DNA from: an uncultured Salinimicrobium sp.
GTDB lineage: Bacteria > Bacteroidota > Bacteroidia > Flavobacteriales > Flavobacteriaceae
Direction: 5' to 3'
Assembly (NCBI GenBank): GCA_946887025.1
Contig: CAMPJY010000021.1
Location: forward strand, 1-22,860
Length of the DNA stretch: 22,860 nucleotides
The first letter of the stretch is position 1. The number at the start of each line of letters is the position of its first letter. The position numbers and the translations under genes were made by a program. The notes under the pieces are model-generated. The model made no database searches, was not told the origin of the DNA, and saw only the letters and a list, made by a program, of their open reading frames with translations. This document shows, one piece after another, positions 16,578 to 22,860 of this stretch.

Positions 16578-17027
16578 CTATGATTCCTTAGGAGTCACAA
16601 AAGCTTTAATTTTTAATTGTTCTGTACCCGCTTCAGTGTTAGCTGTGACGGTTACAGTTTTAGTTACCTGATTTTGTCCACTTCCGTTAAACTTCACAAG
16701 CATCTCCCCTGTTTCTCCGGGAGCAATAGGTTCTTTTGTCCAGGTAGGAACAGTACAACCACAGGAGCTGGTAGCGTTGGTGATCACCAATGGCGCATCC
16801 CCGGTGTTGGTGAATTTAAAGGTGTGCTCTACCGCAGTCCCCTGGTCAATAGTCCCGAAGTCGTGTTCGGTCTCCTCAAAGGAGATCTCAGGATACACTA
16901 CTGCCTGTGCATCGCGCTCTGCAGCTTCCTCCACGTTTTCAGCTTTAACTTTTTCGGCCGCATTATCCTTGCAGGAAGTAAAGGCCATGGCAACAACCGC
17001 TGCCAATAACAACAATCCTTTTTTCAT
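16578..17027 (-). CDS. DUF1573 lipoprotein
   Basis: A 149-residue predicted lipoprotein. The signal peptide ends in AFTSC, making C19 the lipidated residue. An acidic and alanine-rich linker (20-43) leads to a DUF1573 immunoglobulin-like domain (about 45-147), recognised by EHDFGTIDQGTAVEHTF and FTNTGDAPLVITNATSSCGC. That CGC-type cysteine pair followed by TVPTW is a hallmark of the family, whose function is unknown. A TATTTTTA near-match to the -7 box lies at 17054-17061 on the minus strand, so the gene may have its own promoter as well as reading through from nusB. yajC follows after 20 bases. Confidence 0.92.
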   Translation of the reverse strand: MKKGLLLLAAVVAMAFTSCKDNAAEKVKAENVEEAAERDAQAVVYPEISFEETEHDFGTIDQGTAVEHTFKFTNTGDAPLVITNATSSCGCTVPTWTKEPIAPGETGEMLVKFNGSGQNQVTKTVTVTANTEAGTEQLKIKAFVTPKES

Positions 17028-17075
17028 GATTTTTAATTTTAGTTTATAGGGATTAAAAATAAGAAAAATTATTCA

Positions 17076-18014
17076 TTACAAAAGTCCTCTTCCCATTTTA
17101 TTAAGTTTCCCGGATTCATGGTACTCCTTGGACAATTTATCAAGGATTCCATTGATGAAGATGCTGCTCTTTGGAGTACTGTATTCTTTGGCAATTTCCA
17201 GGTATTCGTTGATCGTCACCTTTACCGGGATGGAAGGGAACTTCAGGAATTCACACAGGGCCATCTTAATGAGAATGGTATCAAGTTCTGCTATCCTTTC
17301 TTTGTCCCAGTTTGGAGTCTTCCCCTCCATTTCGGCCTCCAGGGCCTGGTCGTTGAGAAGGGTTTTTCTAAAGAGCTGGATTGCGTATTCCTTGTCCTCC
17401 TCGTCCTTGAAGAGACGGGTGATGGCGTGTTCCTTTCCTGGCTTCAGTTTCTGAAGCATTTTCAGAATAGCGGTATTCACGAGGGGAAAATCGTCCAGCC
17501 AGGTAAGCTTACGGTCCTCGAGATACTCATACAGTTTCTCATTGGGAGCAATAATTTCCTTGAAAACATCGATAACAAACTCTTTGTCTTCCTTAAAACT
17601 TGATTCTCTTGTAGACATATACTCCCTGAAAAGCTCGCTTTCCCTGAGTTCATTCCAAAGAATGTCCACGTATTCATCATCCTGCTTCCAGTGATTCAGC
17701 TTTCTGGACTCAAGGGCATTGCTCAGGGTGCTGTTATTCTCAAGCAGGGCGATCAGTTCATTGTTGACAAACTTCCGGTTGGGGTCCCGGTCTTCCTCGG
17801 TAGGCAGGTGCTTCTGTTGGGATTTTTCCATATAATCCTCCGCATTTTTTTTCACCTCCACCATCAGGTCCAAAAGCAACAGAAAGAGATCGTACATTTC
17901 CTCCATGCTCTTCAGAAGAAACTTTTCTTCCGACACCAAATTATCATTCATGCTCTGGGAGTACGCGTATAGCGACTGCATCACTTTAACCCTTATATGT
18001 CTTCTGGTCAACAT
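17076..18014 (-). CDS. nusB: Transcription antitermination factor NusB, long Bacteroidota form
   Basis: NusB binds boxA RNA with NusE (S10) and supports rRNA antitermination. This protein has 312 residues, more than twice the E. coli length of about 139. It opens MLTRRHIRVKVMQSLYAYSQ, the first NusB helix, but a long charged helical stretch (about 30-170) is inserted before the remaining NusB helices. The C-terminal part has NTAILKMLQKL, KERIAELDTILIKMALCEFL, PSIPVKVTINEYLEIAKEYS and SSIFINGILDKL, all classical NusB segments. The ATG is at 18014. Upstream are a TATTTTTG box and a hairpin that overlaps the expected transcript start. It leads a likely operon with DUF1573 and yajC. Confidence 0.93.
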   Translation of the reverse strand: MLTRRHIRVKVMQSLYAYSQSMNDNLVSEEKFLLKSMEEMYDLFLLLLDLMVEVKKNAEDYMEKSQQKHLPTEEDRDPNRKFVNNELIALLENNSTLSNALESRKLNHWKQDDEYVDILWNELRESELFREYMSTRESSFKEDKEFVIDVFKEIIAPNEKLYEYLEDRKLTWLDDFPLVNTAILKMLQKLKPGKEHAITRLFKDEEDKEYAIQLFRKTLLNDQALEAEMEGKTPNWDKERIAELDTILIKMALCEFLKFPSIPVKVTINEYLEIAKEYSTPKSSIFINGILDKLSKEYHESGKLNKMGRGLL

Positions 18015-18039
18015 AACTGTAAAAGAACTTTTAATTAAC

Positions 18040-18065
18040 AGGGCGAAAGATCTTTCTTTCGCCCT
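18040..18065 (-). terminator. Hairpin between leucine dehydrogenase and nusB
   Basis: AGGGCGAAAG (18040-18049) pairs perfectly with CTTTCGCCCT (18056-18065) around a six-base loop. On the minus strand it is followed by GTTAATTAAAAG, a poor U-tract. It could be the leucine dehydrogenase terminator, or a structure at the 5' end of nusB mRNA, since the putative -7 box (18067-18074) ends one base before it. Confidence 0.6.
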
Positions 18066-18066
18066 G

Positions 18067-18074
18067 CAAAAATA
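18067..18074 (-). promoter_or_regulatory. Putative -7 box of the nusB promoter
   Basis: The minus strand reads TATTTTTG followed by C, a full TAnnTTTG match, 53 bases before the nusB ATG. There is no NTTG at 19-base spacing. The expected start of transcription (near 18060) falls inside the adjacent hairpin. Confidence 0.45.
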
Positions 18075-18093
18075 CTACTATTATAAAAACGGC

Positions 18094-19197
18094 TTAGCCT
18101 AAATTCTGTTTTTTTCTCACGTCGATCCTGTTCTGCGCTATCAGCAGGGCAGCCTCGTGAGTGGTGATCTTCTTGGCATCGGCACTGGAAAGGATCTCAA
18201 GCGTGGTATTGTAAATATTCTCCGTCTTGCGCATGATCTCTTTGCGGTCGTAGCCTTCCAGCTCCGCATAAACGTTGATGATACCTCCGGCATTGATCAG
18301 GAAGTCAGGAGCATAGACAATTCCTTTCTCCTTCAGGATCTTCCCGTGTTTCTGCTCGTCTGCCAGCTGATTGTTTGCAGCACCGGCAACAACCTTGGCA
18401 TTCAATCTGTTCACCGTGTCATCGTTGATGGTGGCACCCAGGGCGCAGGGCGCGTAAATATCCATATCGGCACTGTAGATATCTTCATCCCTGAAGATGG
18501 TGGCATCGTATCTGGAACTCACCTCTTTCAGGCGCTCCTGATTGATATCGGTTATGTAGATCTCGGCTCCTTCTCCGGATAAATGCTCCACAAGCACTTC
18601 TCCCACGTGGCCTATTCCCTGAACCAGTACTTTTTTACCTTCCAGGTCATCAGTACCGAAACGGAATTTGGCAGCAGCCTTCATTCCCATGAATACTCCG
18701 TAAGCAGTGATAGGGGATGGATTTCCCGCCCCTCCTATTTCTTCTGAAATCCCGGTGACGAAAGGAGTCACTTTTCTGATCAGGTCCATATCGGCGGTAG
18801 TTGTACCCACATCCTCTGCAGTGATGTACTTTCCACCCAGGGAATGAACAAACTCTCCGAACCTGGTAATGAACTCAGGCGTCTTGTCATTTTTGGAATC
18901 TCCAATAATAACAGCCTTTCCCCCTCCTAAATTCAGGCCTGTAATGGCACTTTTGAAGGTCATCCCTCTGGAAAGTCTCAATACATCGTTCAGCGCATCC
19001 CACTCACTGGTGTAGTTCCACATCCTGGTCCCCCCAAGAGCAGGTCCCAAAACTGTATTGTGAATTCCAATAATTGCCTTTAAACCTGTATCTTTGTCAT
19101 TACAGAAAACCACTTGTTCGTGGTTATCAAAAGATAGCTGCCCAAAAACAGGCGCGACTTTTTTAAGTTCATTTGACTTTAGAACATCAACTGTCAT
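18094..19197 (-). CDS. Leucine (branched-chain amino acid) dehydrogenase
   Basis: This NAD+-dependent enzyme deaminates leucine, valine and isoleucine to 2-oxo acids. The 367-residue protein has the Glu/Leu/Phe/Val dehydrogenase two-domain layout. Substrate-domain residues fit the leucine dehydrogenase subgroup: K82 in MTFKSAI, K94 in LGGGKAVI and D129 in AEDVGTT, each 14 positions after the equivalent Bacillus residues K68, K80 and D115 as I remember them. The Rossmann domain has GIGHVGEVLVE (194-204). The motif APCALGATIND and the late GGIINVYAE segment are also typical. The ATG is 44 bases from a TATTTTTG box. It is divergent from an ABC exporter. It could be annotated as Glu/Leu/Phe/Val dehydrogenase. 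Confidence 0.94.
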   Translation of the reverse strand: MTVDVLKSNELKKVAPVFGQLSFDNHEQVVFCNDKDTGLKAIIGIHNTVLGPALGGTRMWNYTSEWDALNDVLRLSRGMTFKSAITGLNLGGGKAVIIGDSKNDKTPEFITRFGEFVHSLGGKYITAEDVGTTTADMDLIRKVTPFVTGISEEIGGAGNPSPITAYGVFMGMKAAAKFRFGTDDLEGKKVLVQGIGHVGEVLVEHLSGEGAEIYITDINQERLKEVSSRYDATIFRDEDIYSADMDIYAPCALGATINDDTVNRLNAKVVAGAANNQLADEQKHGKILKEKGIVYAPDFLINAGGIINVYAELEGYDRKEIMRKTENIYNTTLEILSSADAKKITTHEAALLIAQNRIDVRKKQNLG

Positions 19198-19240
19198 AAT
19201 TAATTTTTTATAGCGATTTTCATTCCATTAAAAATCAGTG

Positions 19241-19248
19241 CAAAAATA
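19241..19248 (-). promoter_or_regulatory. Putative -7 box of the leucine dehydrogenase promoter
   Basis: The minus strand reads TATTTTTG followed by C, matching TAnnTTTG, 44 bases before the ATG. No matching -33 element is seen at the standard spacing. Confidence 0.45.
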
Positions 19249-19324
19249 ATCAATATTTCATTTTCCCTAGTATAATTCCTTCTTAAATTATGGATATGAA
19301 AAAAAATCTGCCCTTTGCCCTCAT

Positions 19325-21082
19325 ATGAAAGAATTAAAGCACGTCAACAAATACTTTCTCAAATATAAATGGCACCTCATACTCGGGACCTTCATCACTG
19401 TACTTGCACGTCTTTTCACCCTTGTCACCCCACGTCTTATAAGGGAATCCACCGCCGCCATTGAAAACTATGTCCTGGGGGAAACAACCGATATCTCCCA
19501 GGTGCGTTCTGAGCTCATTACCAACATCTTACTGATTCTGGGCGCCACTTTAATAGCAGCAATCTTTACCTTTCTGATGCGGCAGACCTTTATTGTGGTA
19601 TCAAGACACATAGAATACGACCTGAAGAACGAGATCTACCGCAAATACCAGGACCTCTCGCTGAACTTTTACAAGAGGAACAGGACCGGGGATCTGATGA
19701 ACCGTATCAGCGAGGATGTCAGTCGGGTGCGAATGTATCTGGGACCCGCCATCATGTACAGCATTCAGACGACAGTCCTGTTCATAGTCGTCATCCCCTA
19801 TATGTTCACCCAAGCCCCGGAACTCACCTTGTATGCGGTGGCTCCCCTGCCCATTCTTTCTTTTGCCATCTATAAGCTCAGTGTCGCCATTAACAAGCGG
19901 AGTACCATCGTCCAGCAGTACCTGTCCAAACTCAACACCTTTACCCAGGAAAGCTTCAGTGGGATCTCGGTGATCAAATCCTATGGGTTGGAACCTCAGA
20001 CGAATGTCTCCTTTGAAAATCTATCCAACGAGAACAAGGAGAAGAACATCGACCTGGTGAAGGTGCAGGCCTTCTTTTTTCCCCTGATGGTGCTTTTGAT
20101 AGGAGTCAGCAATGTACTGGTAATCTATGTGGGAGGAAGGCAGTATGTGAATGGGGAAATTGCCAATCTGGGGATCATTGTGGAATTTCTACTGTATGTG
20201 AACATGCTTACCTGGCCTGTGGCTACGGTGGGCTGGGTCACCTCCATTGTACAGCAGGCGGCTGCCTCGCAGAAGCGGATCAATGAATTTCTGAAGGAGG
20301 AACCCCAGATCCAGAACCCCAGCTCGGGACCTGAACAGATTGAGGGAAACATCAGTTTCAAAAACGTAAGCTTCACCTACGAGGACACCAATATTACGGC
20401 TCTCAAAAATGTCTCCTTTGACGTGAAAAGCGGGGAAACCCTCGCCATCATTGGGAAAACGGGTTCAGGGAAATCCACCATTCTCGATCTTATTGGAAGG
20501 CTGTACGATGTGGAAGACGGCAAGATTTTGATAGACGGAAAAGATATTTCCACGATGAACCTGACAAAGCTGAGACAGGCCATAGGTTATGTGCCTCAGG
20601 ACGCATTCCTGTTCAGCGACTCCATCAGGAACAATATTAAATTCGGAAAAGCCGACGCCACCGAAACAGAAATATATCAGGCTGCAAAGAATGCTGCCGT
20701 CCACAACAATATTGCAGGCTTCAGCAAAGGCTATGACACCGTCCTCGGGGAAAGGGGCATCACCTTATCTGGAGGGCAGAAACAGCGGGTTTCCATTGCC
20801 CGCGCCATCATAGGGGACCCCAAGATCCTGCTTTTTGATGACTGCCTCTCTGCGGTGGATACAGAGACCGAGGAAGAGATCCTGGGGAACCTCCTGCGTA
20901 TCTCCAAGGACAAGACCAGCATCCTGGTGAGCCACAGGATCTCTGCTGCCCGTAATGCGGATAAGATCATTATTCTCGAGGCGGGAGAAATCATCCAGGA
21001 AGGAACCCATCAGCAGCTGCTCAACAAGGAGGGCTACTACAAAGAGCTTTATCTAAAACAATTAAGTGAAAAAGAAATGTAA
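19325..21082 (+). CDS. ABC exporter with fused membrane and ATPase domains (MdlA/MsbA type)
   Basis: A 585-residue half-transporter: membrane domain with about six helices (residues 15-320; clear ones near 65-90, 143-161, 167-187, 248-270 and 282-304) and a nucleotide-binding domain (343-580). Motifs: Walker A GKTGSGKST (377-385), Q-loop YVPQD (422-426), signature LSGGQ (481-485), Walker B ILLFDD (501-506), D-loop SAVD, and H-loop H537. The residue after Walker B, normally the catalytic glutamate, is D506 (FDDCLSAVD). That form is typical of MdlA/YheI-like subunits, including those paired in heterodimers. No partner half-transporter is adjacent. Substrate is unknown; drugs or lipids are usual for the family. 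ATG at 19325; divergent from leucine dehydrogenase. Confidence 0.95.
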   Translation: MKELKHVNKYFLKYKWHLILGTFITVLARLFTLVTPRLIRESTAAIENYVLGETTDISQVRSELITNILLILGATLIAAIFTFLMRQTFIVVSRHIEYDLKNEIYRKYQDLSLNFYKRNRTGDLMNRISEDVSRVRMYLGPAIMYSIQTTVLFIVVIPYMFTQAPELTLYAVAPLPILSFAIYKLSVAINKRSTIVQQYLSKLNTFTQESFSGISVIKSYGLEPQTNVSFENLSNENKEKNIDLVKVQAFFFPLMVLLIGVSNVLVIYVGGRQYVNGEIANLGIIVEFLLYVNMLTWPVATVGWVTSIVQQAAASQKRINEFLKEEPQIQNPSSGPEQIEGNISFKNVSFTYEDTNITALKNVSFDVKSGETLAIIGKTGSGKSTILDLIGRLYDVEDGKILIDGKDISTMNLTKLRQAIGYVPQDAFLFSDSIRNNIKFGKADATETEIYQAAKNAAVHNNIAGFSKGYDTVLGERGITLSGGQKQRVSIARAIIGDPKILLFDDCLSAVDTETEEEILGNLLRISKDKTSILVSHRISAARNADKIIILEAGEIIQEGTHQQLLNKEGYYKELYLKQLSEKEM

Positions 21083-21158
21083 AAATAAGTTGTAGAATGT
21101 TAATAATTTTTAGATTTTTGAGACTTAGAATTTACAAACCGTTAAAGACATTTTGATT

Positions 21159-21542
21159 ATGAGCGACAATGGAACGATTGAGAAAGAAGAGATTTTTTCA
21201 AAAGTACTGAGGGCCGGGAGACGAACCTACTTCTTCGATGTGAGGGCTACCAAAGCGAATGACTATTACCTGACGATCACCGAAAGTAAGAAGTTCACCA
21301 ATGCCGATGGATCTTTTCACTACAAAAAGCATAAGATCTATTTGTACAAAGAGGATTTTGAAGGTTTTCACGAGACTCTGAGCGAGATGACAGACTTCAT
21401 CCTGAAGGAAAAGGGAGAGGAAGTGATTAGCGAGCGCCATCAGAAAGACTTTAAAAAAGAGGGAGAGGAAGAAAACCTGGAGCAAAAGGTGGATTCCCCC
21501 TCTGCTGCAGCTTTTACTGATATCAGCTTCGACGACATTTAA
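21159..21542 (+). CDS. PUR family DNA/RNA-binding protein (DUF3276)
   Basis: A 127-residue protein with one PUR repeat (about residues 5-85), the single-stranded nucleic-acid-binding fold found in bacterial PUR-alpha homologues. Recognisable parts are EIFSKVLRAGRRTYFFDVRATKANDYYL (given here as positions 11-38), the strand TITESKK, and the HYKKHKIYLYKEDFEGF segment. The C-terminal tail (about 90-127) is acidic and probably disordered. Start is ATG 21159; an in-frame TTG at 21153 is less likely. It follows the ABC exporter by 76 bases with no hairpin between and ends at a clear terminator. The precise role in Bacteroidota is not established. Confidence 0.9.
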   Translation: MSDNGTIEKEEIFSKVLRAGRRTYFFDVRATKANDYYLTITESKKFTNADGSFHYKKHKIYLYKEDFEGFHETLSEMTDFILKEKGEEVISERHQKDFKKEGEEENLEQKVDSPSAAAFTDISFDDI

Positions 21543-21568
21543 GATTAATTTATTATCTGTACCCAAGG

Positions 21569-21594
21569 CCGCTCCATAAACTGGAGCGGTTTTT
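21569..21594 (+). terminator. Intrinsic terminator after the PUR-domain gene
   Basis: CCGCTCCA (21569-21576), loop TAAAC, TGGAGCGG (21582-21589) followed by five T (21590-21594) and a further T-rich stretch. Confidence 0.9.
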
Positions 21595-21680
21595 GTATTT
21601 TAAGTGGCAAAGACTGCCGGTTTTTCCAAACTTTTACATTTTATAAAGAAATAATACTCAGTTTATTAGATATAAATTTT

Positions 21681-21688
21681 ATATTTTG
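21681..21688 (+). promoter_or_regulatory. Possible -7 box of the small lipoprotein gene
   Basis: ATATTTTG, inside TATATTTTGCCC, resembles TAnnTTTG with one extra base between TA and TTTG. It overlaps an in-frame TTG (21686) and argues for a start further downstream. Confidence 0.3.
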
Positions 21689-21709
21689 CCCCCGAAAAGA
21701 ATGCCCTAC

Positions 21710-22117
21710 ATGAAAAGACTTACTACCGCCCTCCTTTTAGGCTTTATGGCCCTTACCACTGCGTGTTCCGTCGAGGAACCTCAAAGAGATCCTGACCTGG
21801 TCAGCAAATGGGAACTGATAGAGACCCTCCAGAATGACGGCTCACAATCTGTTTTCATCCCGGCCGATCGTTCTGAAACGGTGGAATTCCGAGTGGATTC
21901 AAAAGTGAAAAGGAGCACCTCCTGGTGCCCCGAAGCCAATGTCAATGTCGCGGAATATTCAACTGAGGATAAAAAGATCCTTATCGGCTGCGGGGAAGAA
22001 GCCCTGAGTATGAGGTACACTATAAAAGGCGATCTTTTATTCATCTACCCCAACTGCATCGAGGAATGCGCCCTGAAATACAGAAGGATCGATAACCTGG
22101 TGGGATTTGTGAGATAA
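21710..22117 (+). CDS. Small lipocalin-like lipoprotein
   Basis: A 135-residue predicted lipoprotein. The signal sequence (MKRLTTALLLGFMALTTAC) ends at a lipobox with C19 as the lipidated residue. The mature part starts with an acidic linker, then DLVSKWELIETLQNDG, the opening strand seen in small lipocalin-like proteins of Bacteroidota. Several beta strands follow (TVEFRVDSKVKRS, KKILIGCG, RYTIKGDLLFIYPN). Five cysteines remain in the mature protein including the lipidated one, so disulphides are possible. ATG 21710 is chosen because it puts the charged MKR at the signal start; ATG 21701 is an alternative. Function is unknown. It stands between the PUR-domain terminator and ftsE. Confidence 0.8.
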   Translation: MKRLTTALLLGFMALTTACSVEEPQRDPDLVSKWELIETLQNDGSQSVFIPADRSETVEFRVDSKVKRSTSWCPEANVNVAEYSTEDKKILIGCGEEALSMRYTIKGDLLFIYPNCIEECALKYRRIDNLVGFVR

Positions 22118-22172
22118 CCAGACATAATAATAGGCAACTCTTTCTTACTTTTACCTCAACAAAAGCATTTTT

Positions 22173-22856
22173 ATGTCCGATACAGTTCTATACCTGAAAG
22201 ACGCTTCCATATACCAGCGCGAAACTCTTATTCTTTCTGAAGTCGATATTGAGATTAAAAAGGGGGAATTCGTCTACCTGATCGGAAAGACAGGAACGGG
22301 AAAAAGTAGTTTCATGAAAACTCTATACGGCGACCTTCCATTAACTGAAGGGGAAGGAAGCATAGTGGATTACGATCTGCGGACTTTAAAAGAAAAGGAC
22401 ATTCCCTATCTGCGACGCAAACTGGGCGTGGTATTTCAGGATTTCAAGCTCCTGAACGACAGGAATGTCAACGAAAACCTGTTGTTTGTGCTGAAGGCCA
22501 CCGGCTGGACGGACAAAGCTGCCATGGACCACAAGATAGAAGAGGTTCTGGGCAAGGTGGGCATGAAAACTAAAGGCTTCAAGAATCCTTACCAGCTTTC
22601 AGGAGGGGAACAGCAAAGAGTCGCCATTGCCAGGGCCCTTTTGAATGATCCCGATCTTATCCTTGCCGATGAGCCCACGGGGAACCTCGATCCCCAGACT
22701 TCCGTGGAGATCATGGAGGTACTGCAGCAGATCAGCAAGAATGGAAAGACCATCCTGATGGCTACCCACGATTATGCGCTGTTGCTGAAATATCCATCCA
22801 AAACCCTTAAATGCGACGGGCAGAAGGTGTTTGAGGTGGTACAGAAGGCGGTGTAG
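22173..22856 (+). CDS. ftsE: Cell-division ABC ATPase FtsE
   Basis: A 227-residue ABC-type ATPase. FtsE works with the membrane protein FtsX to activate peptidoglycan hydrolases at the division septum. All motifs are present: Walker A GKTGTGKSS (38-46), Q-loop Q89 in VVFQDFKLL, signature LSGGEQQ (142-148), Walker B LILADE (162-167), D-loop NLDPQ, and H-loop H199 in ATHD. FQDFKLLNDRNVNENL is the FtsE form of the segment after the Q-loop; LolD-like relatives differ here, but LolD remains the main alternative. Start ATG 22173; a weak TACTTTTA box lies at 22146-22153. The gene ends four bases before the window edge, so whether ftsX follows cannot be seen. Confidence 0.88.
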   Translation: MSDTVLYLKDASIYQRETLILSEVDIEIKKGEFVYLIGKTGTGKSSFMKTLYGDLPLTEGEGSIVDYDLRTLKEKDIPYLRRKLGVVFQDFKLLNDRNVNENLLFVLKATGWTDKAAMDHKIEEVLGKVGMKTKGFKNPYQLSGGEQQRVAIARALLNDPDLILADEPTGNLDPQTSVEIMEVLQQISKNGKTILMATHDYALLLKYPSKTLKCDGQKVFEVVQKAV

Positions 22857-22860
22857 AGAT

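Overview
The window looks like core chromosome of a marine-type flavobacterium (Bacteroidota, family Flavobacteriaceae; I do not assign a genus). Reasons: several genes are preceded by the Bacteroidota sigma factor motif (NTTG, about 19 bases, TAnnTTTG) and not by Shine-Dalgarno sequences; NusB carries the long N-terminal extension typical of the phylum; and the gene set (PUR-domain protein, nusB-DUF1573-yajC, paired SurA-like chaperones, quinone-type PyrD, leucine dehydrogenase, mitochondrial-type aconitase) is characteristic. No rRNA, tRNA, CRISPR array, prophage, insertion sequence or defence system was found.

Layout. 1-840: a small helical protein gene (+) whose stop codon lies in a predicted three-way-junction RNA, then GC-rich interspersed repeats and a two-way terminator. 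839-4282 and up to 6573 (- strand): aconitase, then an envelope-biogenesis operon read as SurA-like lipoprotein, SurA, MoxR ATPase. 6574-6939: a gene-free divergent region packed with hairpins that share one apex sequence. 6940-7802 (+): an 84-residue conserved-looking small protein and an OmpH/Skp chaperone. 8062-14093 (- strand): guaB, a TPR sensor kinase, HMG-CoA lyase, a LysE exporter and pyrD. 14226-16098 (+): pepT and a YdeI/DUF1801 protein, ending at a strong two-way terminator shared with yajC. 16264-19197 (- strand): leucine dehydrogenase, nusB, DUF1573 lipoprotein, yajC. 19325-22856 (+): an ABC exporter, a PUR-domain nucleic-acid-binding protein, a small lipoprotein and ftsE.

Themes. 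Periplasmic and outer-membrane protein handling recurs (SurA, SurA-like lipoprotein, Skp/OmpH, YajC). Leucine breakdown is represented at both ends of the pathway (leucine dehydrogenase and HMG-CoA lyase) but in separate units. Nucleotide synthesis is represented by guaB and pyrD.

The protein-coding content is ordinary. The most interesting material is non-coding: the 87-nt three-way junction at 494-580, and a hairpin family with a constant ATCTGGAGAT apex and variable stems, including a 55-bp element present twice, 9.4 kb apart. These are read by eye only; no folding or database search was possible.
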